Of a DNA stretch of 64,000 nucleotides, positions 9,333 to 19,174 are shown piece after piece. A program made the position numbers and the translations under genes. Source of the DNA: Pseudomonas chlororaphis subsp. piscium (GTDB lineage: Bacteria > Pseudomonadota > Gammaproteobacteria > Pseudomonadales > Pseudomonadaceae); NCBI RefSeq assembly GCF_003850345.1, contig NZ_CP027707.1, forward strand, positions 6,501,001-6,565,000. The letters run 5' to 3'. Each line of letters opens with the position of its first letter. Positions within the stretch are counted from its first letter, which is position 1. The notes under the pieces are model-generated. The model did not search any database and was not told the DNA's origin. It worked only from the letters and a program-made list of their open reading frames with translations.

Positions 9333-10805
9333 ATGGCCCGTTACGAACTGCAAAAACTCTACATTGACGGCGGCTACACCGACGCCGGCAGCGACGCCAC
9401 CTTCGACGCCATCAACCCGGCCAACGGTGAAGTCCTCGCTCAAGTGCAACGTGCGACTAAAGAAGACGTCGAGCGCGCTGTCGTCAGCGCCGAAAAAGGC
9501 CAGAAGATCTGGGCCGCCATGACCGCCATGGAGCGTTCGCGCATCCTGCGTCGCGCCGTGGACATCCTGCGCGAGCGCAACGACGAACTGGCTGCCCTGG
9601 AAACCCTGGACACCGGCAAGGCCTACTCCGAAACCAAGTATGTCGACATCGTCACCGGCGCCGACGTGCTGGAATACTACGCAGGCCTGGTACCGGCCAT
9701 CGAAGGCGAGCAGATCCCGCTGCGCACCACTTCGTTCGTCTACACCCGTCGCGAGCCGCTGGGCGTCGTGGCCGGTATCGGCGCGTGGAACTACCCGATC
9801 CAGATCGCCCTGTGGAAATCCGCACCAGCCCTGGCGGCCGGTAACGCGATGATCTTCAAGCCAAGCGAAGTCACCTCGCTGACCACCCTGAAACTGGCCG
9901 AGATCTACACCGAAGCCGGCGTTCCGGCTGGCGTGTTCAACGTCCTGACCGGTAGCGGCCGTGAAGTCGGCACCTGGCTGACCGAACACCCGCGCATCGA
10001 GAAAGTCTCCTTCACCGGCGGCACCGATACCGGCAAGAAGGTCATGGCCAGCGCTTCCAGCTCCTCGCTGAAAGACGTGACCATGGAACTGGGCGGCAAG
10101 TCGCCACTGATCATCTTCGACGACGCCGACCTGGATCGCGCCGCCGACACCGCGATGATGGCCAACTTCTACAGCTCCGGTCAGGTCTGCACCAACGGTA
10201 CCCGCGTCTTCGTACCGAGCCACCTGAAAGCCGCTTTCGAAGCCAAGATCGTCGAACGCGTCGCGCGCATTCGCGTTGGCAACCCGGAAGACGAAAACAC
10301 CAACTTCGGCCCGCTGGTCAGCTTCGCCCACATGGAAAGCGTGCTGGGCTACATCGCCAAAGGTAAGGAAGAAGGCGCTCGCCTGCTGTGCGGCGGCGAA
10401 CGTTTGACCGACGGCGCATTCGCCAAAGGTGCTTTCGTGGCGCCGACCGTGTTCACCGACTGCACCGACGAGATGACCATCGTTCGCGAAGAAATCTTCG
10501 GCCCGGTGATGAGCATCCTGACCTACGAAACCGAAGAAGAAGTGATCCGTCGCGCCAACGACACCGACTTCGGCCTGGCCGCCGGTGTGGTGACCCGCGA
10601 CCTGAACCGCGCGCACCGCGTGATTCATCAGCTGGAAGCCGGCATCTGCTGGATCAACGCCTGGGGCGAATCCGACGCCAAGATGCCGGTCGGTGGCTAT
10701 AAGCAGTCGGGTGTTGGCCGCGAGAACGGCATCAGCTCGCTGAACAACTTCACCCGCATCAAATCGGTACAGGTCGAGCTGGGCGACTACGCCTCGGTGT
10801 TCTAA
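9333..10805 (+). CDS. betB: Betaine-aldehyde dehydrogenase
   Basis: 490 aa NAD(P)-dependent aldehyde dehydrogenase that oxidises betaine aldehyde to glycine betaine. The catalytic cysteine is residue 286 (SGQVCTNG) and the general-base glutamate lies in MELGGKSP near 252. The oxyanion-hole asparagine is in GAWNYP. Length and spacing match Pseudomonas BADH exactly. It is preceded by GAGGA, 110 bp after betI. Confidence 0.97.
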   Translation: MARYELQKLYIDGGYTDAGSDATFDAINPANGEVLAQVQRATKEDVERAVVSAEKGQKIWAAMTAMERSRILRRAVDILRERNDELAALETLDTGKAYSETKYVDIVTGADVLEYYAGLVPAIEGEQIPLRTTSFVYTRREPLGVVAGIGAWNYPIQIALWKSAPALAAGNAMIFKPSEVTSLTTLKLAEIYTEAGVPAGVFNVLTGSGREVGTWLTEHPRIEKVSFTGGTDTGKKVMASASSSSLKDVTMELGGKSPLIIFDDADLDRAADTAMMANFYSSGQVCTNGTRVFVPSHLKAAFEAKIVERVARIRVGNPEDENTNFGPLVSFAHMESVLGYIAKGKEEGARLLCGGERLTDGAFAKGAFVAPTVFTDCTDEMTIVREEIFGPVMSILTYETEEEVIRRANDTDFGLAAGVVTRDLNRAHRVIHQLEAGICWINAWGESDAKMPVGGYKQSGVGRENGISSLNNFTRIKSVQVELGDYASVF

Positions 10806-10836
10806 GGCGAAATTCGCTTCGCCTGCGAGGCCGTCT

Positions 10837-10906
10837 TCGCGGGCAAGCCTCGCTTCTACAGAAGCACGCAAATCTTCTGCCTGTAGGAGCGAGGGTCGCC
10901 CGCGAT
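10837..10906. repeat. REP doublet between betB and betA
   Basis: Opposed arms TCGCGGGCAAGCCTCGC and GCGAGGGTCGCCCGCGA, with a few mismatches. Its position inside the betIBA operon means it is transcribed and may act as an mRNA stability element. Confidence 0.85.
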
Positions 10907-10963
10907 CGAGTGCACAGCACTCGCCATGGCCAGACCTGACCAACCTCAAAGAGGGTGCATTCA

Positions 10964-12667
10964 ATGTCCCAAGAATACGATTACATCATCATCGGTGCCG
11001 GCTCCGCCGGTAACACCCTGGCGACCCGTCTGACTGAAGACGAAGGCGTCACCGTGCTGCTGCTCGAAGCCGGCGGCCCGGACTACCGTTTCGACTTCCG
11101 TACCCAGATGCCTGCCGCCCTGGCGTTCCCGCTGCAAGGCCGCCGCTACAACTGGGCCTACGAAACCGATCCAGAGCCGTACATGAACGGTCGCCGGATG
11201 GAATGCGGCCGCGGCAAGGGCCTGGGCGGCTCCTCGCTGATCAACGGCATGTGCTACATCCGCGGCAACGCCATGGACTACGACGGCTGGGCCAAACTGC
11301 CAGGCCTGGAAGACTGGACCTACCTGGACTGCCTGCCGTATTTCCGCAAGGCGGAAACCCGTGACATCGGCCCGAACGACTACCACGGCGGCGAAGGCCC
11401 GGTCAGCGTGACCACGCCGAAAGCCGGCAACAACCCGCTGTTCCACGCCATGGTCGAAGCCGGCGTGCAGGCCGGTTACCCGCGCACCGAAGACCTCAAC
11501 GGCTACCAGCAGGAAGGTTTCGGTCCGATGGACCGTACCGTGACGCCTAAAGGCCGTCGCTCCAGTACCGCTCGCGGCTACCTCGACACCGCGAAAAAGC
11601 GTTCGACCCTGAGCATCGTCACCCACGCCCTGACCGACAAGATCCTGTTCGAAGGCAAGCGTGCCGTTGGTGTGCGTTACCTGGTCGGCTCCGCCGAAGA
11701 GCGCGTCGAAGCCCGTGCCCGCAAGGAAGTGCTGGTGTGCAGTGGCGCAATCGCTTCGCCACAACTGCTGCAACGTTCCGGCGTCGGCCCGCGCGCCCTG
11801 CTGGAAAGCCTGGACATCCCGGTGGTCCACGACCTGCCGGGCGTCGGCGAGAACCTGCAGGACCACCTGGAGCTGTACCTGCAGTACGCCTGCACCCAGC
11901 CAGTCTCGCTGTACCCGTCGCTGCTCTGGTACAACCAGCCGGCCATCGGTGCCGAGTGGCTGTTCAACGGCACCGGCATCGGCGCCAGCAACCAGTTCGA
12001 AGCCGGCGGTTTCATCCGCACTCGCGAAGAGTTCGAATGGCCGAACATCCAGTACCACTTCCTGCCGGTAGCGATTAACTACAACGGCAGCAACGGTGTG
12101 CAGGAGCACGGCTTCCAGGCGCACATGGGCTCCATGCGTTCGCCAAGCCGCGGCCGGATCCAGCTCAAGTCGAAGAACCCGCGCGACTACCCGAGCATCC
12201 TGTTCAACTACATGGCCACCGAGCAGGACTGGCAAGAGTTCCGCGACGGCATCCGCCTGACCCGGGAAATCATGCAACAGCCGGCACTGGACGCCTTCCG
12301 CGGCCGCGAAATCAGCCCGGGCATCGAAGTGCAGACCGACGAGCAGCTGGATAAATTCATCCGCGAGCACGCCGAAACCGCGTTCCACCCATCCTGCTCG
12401 TGCAAGATGGGCACCGACGAAATGGCTGTGGTCGATGGCCAGGGTCGCGTGCATGGCATGCAGGGTCTGCGAGTGGTCGATGCCTCGATCATGCCGATCA
12501 TCACCACCGGCAACCTGAACGCGCCGACGATCATGATGGCCGAGAAAATCGCCGACAAGATCCGTGGCCGTCAGCCTCTGCCACGCAGCAAGGCGGCCTA
12601 CTACGTGGCGGGCGAAGCCCCGGTACGTGGCAAGCCGGTACGTGAAGTGAGCGCTACCGCGCAGTAA
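10964..12667 (+). CDS. betA: Choline dehydrogenase
   Basis: 567 aa GMC-family flavoprotein, membrane-associated, that oxidises choline to betaine aldehyde. The N-terminal FAD-binding motif is GAGSAG ([10 protein letters not shown]). The C-terminal GMC active-site region has HPSCSCKMG followed by [13 protein letters not shown]. The ATG at 10964 is preceded by GAGGG; the in-frame GTG at 10955 would sit inside that ribosome-binding site. It is the last gene of betIBA. Confidence 0.97.
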   Translation: MSQEYDYIIIGAGSAGNTLATRLTEDEGVTVLLLEAGGPDYRFDFRTQMPAALAFPLQGRRYNWAYETDPEPYMNGRRMECGRGKGLGGSSLINGMCYIRGNAMDYDGWAKLPGLEDWTYLDCLPYFRKAETRDIGPNDYHGGEGPVSVTTPKAGNNPLFHAMVEAGVQAGYPRTEDLNGYQQEGFGPMDRTVTPKGRRSSTARGYLDTAKKRSTLSIVTHALTDKILFEGKRAVGVRYLVGSAEERVEARARKEVLVCSGAIASPQLLQRSGVGPRALLESLDIPVVHDLPGVGENLQDHLELYLQYACTQPVSLYPSLLWYNQPAIGAEWLFNGTGIGASNQFEAGGFIRTREEFEWPNIQYHFLPVAINYNGSNGVQEHGFQAHMGSMRSPSRGRIQLKSKNPRDYPSILFNYMATEQDWQEFRDGIRLTREIMQQPALDAFRGREISPGIEVQTDEQLDKFIREHAETAFHPSCSCKMGTDEMAVVDGQGRVHGMQGLRVVDASIMPIITTGNLNAPTIMMAEKIADKIRGRQPLPRSKAAYYVAGEAPVRGKPVREVSATAQ

Positions 12668-12672
12668 CCTCG

Positions 12673-12703
12673 AACGGCGCCGATCGCAACGATCGGCGCC
12701 GTT
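12673..12703 (+). terminator. Rho-independent terminator after betA
   Basis: 14-bp perfect stem (12673-12686 and 12690-12703) with a CAA loop and a TTTT run, starting 6 nt after the betA stop codon. Confidence 0.9.
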
Positions 12704-13078
12704 TTGCTGTATCCGGCCTGTAGCCGCTGCCGCAGGCTGCGATCGGTCCGGGCGGCACTCCGTGCGCAGCCGACGTAAACCAGCCACCAGGATTCACCAG
12801 GCAAGAACCCGATTGCCGAATCACAGCCCTTGGTAACAACTACAGTTCTCCAACATTTCCCTGCGCCTCCCCGCTTGATACCGCCCACCGCACAGGCCTA
12901 ATCTAGGCGCTCGCAGCATTCCCCAGCACCTTTTCCGACCTGGCTTCAAAGCCCTTCGGGCTTTATCGCGAGCAATCGAGCGTCGACTGGCTGCTCCTAC
13001 AGAAAAACCCTGGCCCGACGCTCGCTTGCTCTCGATAAGGCCTGCAACAGCCGGACTGTTCACATGGAGGTTCCTCAC
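12704..13078. other. Gene-free stretch with repeat fragments
   Basis: About 375 bp between betA and the TldD-like gene with no convincing coding frame. It holds a second repeat class at 12718-12746 (GTAGCCGCTGCCGCAGG) and a diverged REP arm at 12963-13002 (TTATCGCGAGCAATCGAGC ... GCTCCTACAG). Confidence 0.6.
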
Positions 13079-14521
13079 ATGTTCGATTTCCACCCCCAGC
13101 TCAAGCAGCGCTTCGCTGCCTTGCGCACGGGCGCCGAATTCTTTTCCCTGCGTTACGTGCGCGAATCCGGCCAGTACCTGTCGGTGCGCAAGAACGTGGC
13201 GGAGCCGCCGAGCCTGAGCCGCGACGAAGGCGCGATGCTCACCGTGCGGGTCAATGGCGTCGAGGCTTACGCCGCGACCAATGACCTGTCGCAAAACGGC
13301 CTGCAGGCCGCGCTGCAACGCGCCGAGCAACAGGCCCGGCTGATCGCCGCCCACGCCCTGCTCGACCTACGCGAACAGGCGGTGTCCAGCGACCGCGCCG
13401 ATTACTTCTCGCCCAACCTCGAGCAGCCCTTTCCATCCCTGAGCGACTGCTACCAGTTGCTCGGCGACGAGTCCGCGGCCGTGCCCAAGGACGAGCGCCT
13501 GGTGAACTGGCAGGTCAGCCTCGGTATCACCCACGTCGAGCAAATCTACCTCAACAGCGCCGGCGCCGAACTGCGCCAGGCCCAACGTTTCGTCTACCCG
13601 GGCATGGACGTCACCGCCTACGACGGCAATGACAGCCAGACCCGCAGCCTGGGCCGCGAGAACTTCGGCCAGCAGGGCGGCGCCGACGTGATCAGCCGCT
13701 GCGGGCTGATCGGTGCCGGAGCCCAGGTCGCCGACCAGGCGCTGCAACTGCTGCTGGCACCCAATACGCCCCAGGGCCCGCGCGACCTGTTGCTGATGCC
13801 GGACCAGATGATGCTGCAGATCCACGAATCCATCGGCCACCCGCTGGAGCTGGACCGCATCCTCGGCGACGAACGCAACTACGCCGGCACCAGCTTCGTG
13901 AAAAGCAGCGACTTCGGCAGCCTGCAATATGGCTCCAGCCTGCTCAACGTGACCTTCGACCCGGATATTCCCGAGCAACTGGCCAGCTACGGCCATGACG
14001 ACGACGGCACGGCCGCCAGCAAGCAGTTCCTGATCAAGCAAGGCCTGCTGCTGCGCCCGCTGGGCGGCGCGCTCTCGCAATTTCGCGCTGGCCTCGACGG
14101 CGTGGCCAACAGCCGCGCCTGCGGCTGGAACCGCCCGCCCATCGACCGCATGGCCAACCTCAACATCGAGCCCGGCGACCAGCCGCTGGAGAAGCTGATC
14201 GGCGGCATCGAGAACGGCATCCTGATGTCCACCAACCGCTCCTGGTCCATCGACGATGCGCGCAACAAGTTCCAGTTCGGCTGCGAATGGGGCCAGTTGA
14301 TCGAGAACGGCGAACTCAAGGGCGTGGTGAAAAACCCCAACTACCGGGCGATTTCCGCGCACTTCTGGAAGAGCCTCAGCGCCGTCGGCGACGCCAGCAC
14401 CTTCAAGGTCCTGGGCACACCGAACTGCGGCAAGGGCGAACCGAACCAGGTGATCCGCGTCGGCCACGCCTCGCCGGCCTGTGTTTTCAGCAATGTCGAT
14501 GTATTTGGAGGAGACGCCTGA
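13079..14521 (+). CDS. TldD-like metallopeptidase subunit
   Basis: 480 aa protein of the TldD/PmbA family (peptidase family U62). The zinc motif HESIGH is intact, with His249, Glu250 and His254, so this is the catalytic, TldD-like partner. The ATG at 13079 is chosen because GGAGG precedes it by 8 nt. It overlaps the next gene, a TldE-like subunit, by one base (TGATG), so the two are translationally coupled and should form a heteromeric protease. TldD/TldE complexes trim unfolded peptides such as the microcin B17 precursor and the CcdA antitoxin. The sequence differs from the canonical TldD/PmbA I recall for Pseudomonas, so this may be an additional pair. The substrate is unknown. Confidence 0.85.
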   Translation: MFDFHPQLKQRFAALRTGAEFFSLRYVRESGQYLSVRKNVAEPPSLSRDEGAMLTVRVNGVEAYAATNDLSQNGLQAALQRAEQQARLIAAHALLDLREQAVSSDRADYFSPNLEQPFPSLSDCYQLLGDESAAVPKDERLVNWQVSLGITHVEQIYLNSAGAELRQAQRFVYPGMDVTAYDGNDSQTRSLGRENFGQQGGADVISRCGLIGAGAQVADQALQLLLAPNTPQGPRDLLLMPDQMMLQIHESIGHPLELDRILGDERNYAGTSFVKSSDFGSLQYGSSLLNVTFDPDIPEQLASYGHDDDGTAASKQFLIKQGLLLRPLGGALSQFRAGLDGVANSRACGWNRPPIDRMANLNIEPGDQPLEKLIGGIENGILMSTNRSWSIDDARNKFQFGCEWGQLIENGELKGVVKNPNYRAISAHFWKSLSAVGDASTFKVLGTPNCGKGEPNQVIRVGHASPACVFSNVDVFGGDA

Positions 14522-15858
14522 TGAGTACGTCCCTGAATCAGGTCGAGCAGTTCAAGGCTTTGGTGCAGTGGCTGCGCGATGCCGTGCGCGAGCCCGAACA
14601 GTTCACCCTGAGCTACGCCGCCGAGTCTTCGCAGTTCATCCGCTTCAACCACGCCAAGGTGCGCCAGGCCGGGCAAGTGCAGCAGGCCAGCCTCGGCTTC
14701 AAGCTGATCGATGGCGGACGCCATGCCGACCTCAGCATCACCCTCGCCGGCGACCCGCAGGTCGACATCCAGCGCCTGGCCGAAGGCCTGCAGCAGTTGC
14801 GCGAGACCCTGCCGCTGCTGCCCCAGGACCCGTACCTGCTGCTCAACTCCGACGCCTGGAACACCCACAACGTGCAGGAGCACCCGCTGCCCAGTAGCGA
14901 GCAAGTAGTGGCCGAAATCGGCCAGGCCGCCGCCGGGCTGGACCTGGTGGGGTTCTATGCCGCCGGGCCGATCAGCCGGGGTTTTGCCAGCTCCTCGGGG
15001 GCCTTTGGCTGGCACCAGGCCAACAGCTTCAACTTCGACTTCAGCCTGTTCCACGAGAACGGCCAGGCCGTCAAAGCCAGCTACGCCGGGCACGAATGGA
15101 GCAGCCAAGGCTTCGCCCAGCGCTTCCAGCAGGCCCGGGAACAGCTGGCGTTTCTCGGACGACCGCTGCGCACCCTGGCGCCCGGGCAATATCGCGCCTA
15201 CCTGGCGCCGGCGGCCCTGGAGGAAATCATGGGCATGCTGAGCTGGGGCGGCTTTTCCGCGCAGTCCATCGCCAGCAAGCACAGCCCGCTGCAAAAGCTC
15301 TATGCCGGCGATGCCAGCCTGAGCCCCCTGGTATCGCTGGACGAGCAGGTCACCGGCTCGTTGAGCCCGGCGTTTTCCGATGAAGGCTACCCGCGCAGCG
15401 ACCTGTCGCTGATCACTAGCGGCGTCGCCCAAGGACAGCTGATCAACTCACGCAGCGCCGCCGAATACAGCCTGGCCACCAACGGTGCCGACAGCGGCGA
15501 ATACCCCAGCGCGTTGAACATGGCGCCCGGGCAGTTGTCGCAGCAGGACATTCTCCAGCAACTGGGCACCGGCCTGTACATCAGCAACCTGTGGTACCTG
15601 AACTACTCGGACCAGCCGGCGGCGCGCCTGACCGGCATGACCCGCTTCGCTACCTTCTGGGTGGAAAACGGCGAGATCCAGGCACCGGTCAGCACCATGC
15701 GTTTCGATGACAGTGTCTACAGCCTGCTGGGTTCGCACCTGGAAGGCCTGACCCAGGAGCGCGAGCTGCTGCTGTCGGCCAGTACCTACAGCCAGCGCCA
15801 GACCGCCTCGGCGCAACTGCCGGGCGCACTGGTGAGCCGGCTGACGCTGACCTTGTAA
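14521..15858 (+). CDS. TldE/PmbA-like peptidase partner subunit
   Basis: 445 aa TldD/PmbA-family protein lacking an HExxxH zinc motif, as expected for the non-catalytic TldE-type subunit. The ATG shares its A with the stop of the upstream TldD-like gene. The N-terminal domain is about residues 30-140 and the C-terminal domain about 200-445. It should pair with the upstream subunit. It is followed by a REP doublet rather than a clear terminator. Confidence 0.85.
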   Translation: MSTSLNQVEQFKALVQWLRDAVREPEQFTLSYAAESSQFIRFNHAKVRQAGQVQQASLGFKLIDGGRHADLSITLAGDPQVDIQRLAEGLQQLRETLPLLPQDPYLLLNSDAWNTHNVQEHPLPSSEQVVAEIGQAAAGLDLVGFYAAGPISRGFASSSGAFGWHQANSFNFDFSLFHENGQAVKASYAGHEWSSQGFAQRFQQAREQLAFLGRPLRTLAPGQYRAYLAPAALEEIMGMLSWGGFSAQSIASKHSPLQKLYAGDASLSPLVSLDEQVTGSLSPAFSDEGYPRSDLSLITSGVAQGQLINSRSAAEYSLATNGADSGEYPSALNMAPGQLSQQDILQQLGTGLYISNLWYLNYSDQPAARLTGMTRFATFWVENGEIQAPVSTMRFDDSVYSLLGSHLEGLTQERELLLSASTYSQRQTASAQLPGALVSRLTLTL

Positions 15859-15863
15859 ACGTC

Positions 15864-15931
15864 ATCGCGGACAAGCCTCGCTCCTGCGGGAGATTTACGC
15901 GCCTTTGTAGGAGCGAGGCTTGCCCGCGATG
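15864..15931. repeat. REP doublet after the TldE-like gene
   Basis: Opposed arms CATCGCGGACAAGCCTCGCTCC and GGAGCGAGGCTTGCCCGCGATG. A further single arm is at 16012-16040 (ATCGCGAGCAAGCTTCGCTCC), between this and the exporter gene. Confidence 0.85.
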
Positions 15932-16072
15932 CGGTTGCAGGAGCAGCCGGTCGATGCTCGATTGCTCGCGATAACGCTTGGTCTTCGACATCGATGTTGA
16001 ATGTCGCATCGTTATCGCGAGCAAGCTTCGCTCCTACAGGGAGATACGTGTTCACAACAAGAAAGAGGTCCC

Positions 16073-17500
16073 ATGCCCAACCGTGCCGAGCTTGACGCCA
16101 CCACCGCCCGCTGGCTGCCCTGGGTGGTGGCCATCGCCTTTTTCATGCAATCCCTCGACGGGACCATCCTCAACACCGCCCTGCCGGCCATGGCCCGCGA
16201 CCTGGCGGAAGATCCGTTACGCATGCAGGGCGTGGTCATCGCCTACATGCTCACCGTGGCGTTGCTGATCCCCGCCTCCGGCTGGATCGCCGACCGCTTC
16301 GGCACATGCAAGATTTTCTTCGGCGCCATCCTGCTGTTCAGCATCGGCTCGCTGCTCTGCGCCCTGTCCAACTCCCTGAGCCTGCTGATTGGCGCCCGGG
16401 TGATCCAGGGCCTGGGCGGTGCCCTGATGCTGCCCGTCGGCCGGCTGGTAGTGCTGCGCGCCTACCCGCGTTCGGAACTGGTGCGGATCATGGGCTTCAT
16501 CACCATTCCCGGGCTGCTTGGCCCGCTGATCGGCCCGACCATGGGCGGCTGGATGGTGCAGTACCTGACCTGGCACTGGATCTTCCTGATCAACCTGCCG
16601 GTGGGCGTGATCGGCTGTTATGCCGTCTGGCGCTTCATTCCCGACCTGCGCGGCAGCGAACGCACACGTTTCGACAGCCTGGGCTTTTTGCTGTTCGGCG
16701 CGGCGATGGTGCTGATCACCATCGCCATGGAGGGCCTGGGCGAACTGCACCTGCCGCACCTGCGGGTGATGTTGCTGCTGTTCAGCGGCCTGGCCTGCCT
16801 CGCGGCCTACTGGCTGCGGGCCGGGCACGTCGACAATCCGCTGTTCGCACCTTCGCTGTTCAAGGTGCGGACCTTCGCCGTGGGCATCCTCGGCAACCTG
16901 TTCGCCCGCCTCGGCAGCGGCGCCCTGCCGTTCCTGGTGCCGCTGCTGCTGCAACTGGCCCTCGGTTATTCACCGTCCCAGGCCGGGATGAGCATGCTGC
17001 CGCTGGCCGCCGCGGCGATGCTGGCCAAGTCCATCGCCCGTCCGCTGATCGAGCGCCTGGGCTATCGCATCGTCCTCACCGGCAACACGTTGGCGCTGGG
17101 GATCATGCTCGCCAGCATGGGCCTGGTCACGCAGCAGACGCCCTACCCGCTGCTGCTGGGCATGCTGGCGGTGCTGGGGGCGATCAACTCGCTGCAGTTC
17201 ACGGCGATGAATACCGTGACCCTGATCGACCTCGACGACGCCTCCGCCAGCAGCGGCAACAGCCTGCTGTCGGTGGTGGCGCAACTGTCCCTGAGCCTGG
17301 GGGTGGCCTGCGCCGGCGCGCTGCTCGGCGGCTTCACCGCCGAAGTCGGCAACGATGGCGTGAACACCGTGCTCGGCGCCTTCCAGCTGACCTTCCTCAC
17401 GGTGGGGATCATGGCGATGCTGGCGGCGGCGATCTTCCTGCAGCTGTCGCCCAAGGACGGCCGGCGGGCGAAAAAGGTCCAGGAGCATATCGAGCACTGA
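16073..17500 (+). CDS. mdtD: MdtD-type MFS multidrug exporter (DHA2 family)
   Basis: 475 aa inner-membrane proton-driven drug exporter with about 14 hydrophobic segments. The MFS motif A-like GWIADRFG follows the second membrane segment, and the DHA2 antiporter motif is recognisable as GPLIGPTMGGW. The first segment (FFMQSLDGTILNTALPAM) closely matches E. coli MdtD. The ATG at 16073 has AGAGG upstream; longer frames run through a REP arm. There is no adaptor or RND gene beside it, unlike in E. coli. Its substrate cannot be told from sequence. Confidence 0.85.
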   Translation: MPNRAELDATTARWLPWVVAIAFFMQSLDGTILNTALPAMARDLAEDPLRMQGVVIAYMLTVALLIPASGWIADRFGTCKIFFGAILLFSIGSLLCALSNSLSLLIGARVIQGLGGALMLPVGRLVVLRAYPRSELVRIMGFITIPGLLGPLIGPTMGGWMVQYLTWHWIFLINLPVGVIGCYAVWRFIPDLRGSERTRFDSLGFLLFGAAMVLITIAMEGLGELHLPHLRVMLLLFSGLACLAAYWLRAGHVDNPLFAPSLFKVRTFAVGILGNLFARLGSGALPFLVPLLLQLALGYSPSQAGMSMLPLAAAAMLAKSIARPLIERLGYRIVLTGNTLALGIMLASMGLVTQQTPYPLLLGMLAVLGAINSLQFTAMNTVTLIDLDDASASSGNSLLSVVAQLSLSLGVACAGALLGGFTAEVGNDGVNTVLGAFQLTFLTVGIMAMLAAAIFLQLSPKDGRRAKKVQEHIEH

Positions 17501-17617
17501 TCACCCGCGGGGCCTGCATGCCTCTGCGGGAGTTCTGGCTACTTTTCGTCCAGAAATTGCAGGTAAAGGGAGCGGGACTGATACACTGCGCGACATTTTG
17601 TTTTGCAGGCCCGTCCC

Positions 17618-19003
17618 GTGACCACCATTGCCACCGCTTTTAATACTTTGCCGCTGTCCGCCGCCATGCTGGCTAACCTCGACTCACTCGGTTATGCCCA
17701 GATGACGCCGGTGCAGGCGCAAAGCTTGCCGGTGATCCTCAAGGGGATGGACCTGATCGCCCAGGCCAAGACCGGCAGCGGCAAGACCGCCGCGTTCGGC
17801 ATCGGCCTGCTGAACCCGATCAATCCGCGCTATTTCGGTTGCCAGGCCCTGGTGATCTGCCCGACCCGCGAGCTGGCCGACCAGGTGGCCAAGGAAATCC
17901 GCCGCCTGGCCCGCTCCGAAGACAACATCAAGGTCCTGACCCTGTGCGGCGGCGTGTCCTTCGGTCCGCAGATCGCCTCGCTGGAACACGGCGCGCACAT
18001 CATCGTCGGCACTCCGGGCCGCCTGTCCCAGCACCTGCGCAAAGGCTCGCTGAAGCTCGACGGCCTCAACACCCTGGTCCTCGACGAAGCCGACCGCATG
18101 CTGGACATGGGCTTCTACGACCCGATCGAAGAAATCATTGCCTACACCCCCGAGCGCCGGCAGACCCTGCTGTTCTCCGCCACCTACCCGGTGGGCATCA
18201 AGCAGCTTGCTTCCAAATTCATGCGCGACCCGCAGCAGGTGAAAGCCGAAGCCCTGCACGCCGACAGCCAGATCGAGCAGCGTTTCTACGAGATCTCGCC
18301 GGAAGAACGTATCGACGCGGTGGTCAAGGTGCTGAACCACTTCCGTCCGCAATCCTGCGTGGCCTTCTGCTTCACCAAGCAGCAGGTCCAGGAAACCGTC
18401 GACCACCTGACCGCCAAGGGCATGTCCGCGGTGGGCCTGCACGGCGACCTGGAACAGCGCGACCGCGACCAGGTTCTGGCGATGTTCGCCAACCGCAGCA
18501 CCTCGGTGCTGGTGGCCACCGATGTGGCCGCCCGCGGCCTGGACATCGATGCCCTGGACATGGTGATCAACGTCGAGCTGGCGCGGGATTCGGAGATCCA
18601 CATCCATCGCGTCGGCCGCACCGGCCGCGCCGGCGAGAAGGGCCTGGCGGTCAGCCTGGTGGCGCCGTCCGAAGCGCACCGCGCCCAGGCCATCGAGCAA
18701 CTGCAGAAGTCGCCCTTGAACTGGGAACAGATCGACAGCCTGAAATCCCAGGGCGGCGGCCCGCTGCTGCCGGCCATGAGCACCCTGTGCATCGGCGCCG
18801 GGCGCAAGGACAAAGTGCGTCCGGGCGACATCCTCGGCGCCCTGACCGGTGAAGCCGGCATCCCCGGCACCCAGGTCGGCAAAATCGCGATCTTCGACTT
18901 CCAGGCCTATGTCGCCGTGGATCGCGGCATTGCCAAGCAGGCCCTGCAACGCCTGAACAGCGGCAAGATCAAGGGCCGTTCGCTGCGCGTGCGCATCCTG
19001 TAA
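17618..19003 (+). CDS. dbpA: ATP-dependent RNA helicase DbpA
   Basis: 461 aa DEAD-box helicase specific for 23S rRNA hairpin 92, acting in 50S subunit assembly. Motif I is AKTGSGKT, Ib TPGR, II DEAD ([10 protein letters not shown]), III SAT and VI HRVGRTGRAG. The last 75 residues are the DbpA RNA-binding domain (RRM-like, from about IGAGRKDKVRPGDILGAL), which separates DbpA from RhlE. The probable start is the GTG at 17618 (then TTIATAFNTLPL); an upstream in-frame TTG at 17603 is less likely. The ribosome-binding site is weak. Confidence 0.93.
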   Translation: MTTIATAFNTLPLSAAMLANLDSLGYAQMTPVQAQSLPVILKGMDLIAQAKTGSGKTAAFGIGLLNPINPRYFGCQALVICPTRELADQVAKEIRRLARSEDNIKVLTLCGGVSFGPQIASLEHGAHIIVGTPGRLSQHLRKGSLKLDGLNTLVLDEADRMLDMGFYDPIEEIIAYTPERRQTLLFSATYPVGIKQLASKFMRDPQQVKAEALHADSQIEQRFYEISPEERIDAVVKVLNHFRPQSCVAFCFTKQQVQETVDHLTAKGMSAVGLHGDLEQRDRDQVLAMFANRSTSVLVATDVAARGLDIDALDMVINVELARDSEIHIHRVGRTGRAGEKGLAVSLVAPSEAHRAQAIEQLQKSPLNWEQIDSLKSQGGGPLLPAMSTLCIGAGRKDKVRPGDILGALTGEAGIPGTQVGKIAIFDFQAYVAVDRGIAKQALQRLNSGKIKGRSLRVRIL

Positions 19004-19029
19004 TACCACTGCAACCAATGCCTGTGCTT

Positions 19030-19136
19030 CTGTAGGAGCGAGCAGGCGGCGACCCAACTTGCCCGCGATCAGGGCACCGCGGTCTACCAGATACAACCGC
19101 GTCATTGTTCATCGCGGGCAAGCCTCGCTCCTACGG
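19030..19136. repeat. REP arms upstream of the HI0933-type gene
   Basis: An extended arm at 19030-19070 (GTAGGAGCGAGCAGGCGGCG ... TTGCCCGCGATC) and an opposite arm at 19111-19136 (ATCGCGGGCAAGCCTCGCTCC). Confidence 0.8.
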
Positions 19137-19174
19137 GAACGGGGTTGCCGCGACACTTGTGTGAGGACACCGTT

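Noticed and set aside
12821..13354. 177-aa minus-strand frame before the TldD-like gene, considered as a possible peptide substrate
   Set aside because: It runs through repeat fragments and antisense to the TldD-like gene; no leader-core pattern.
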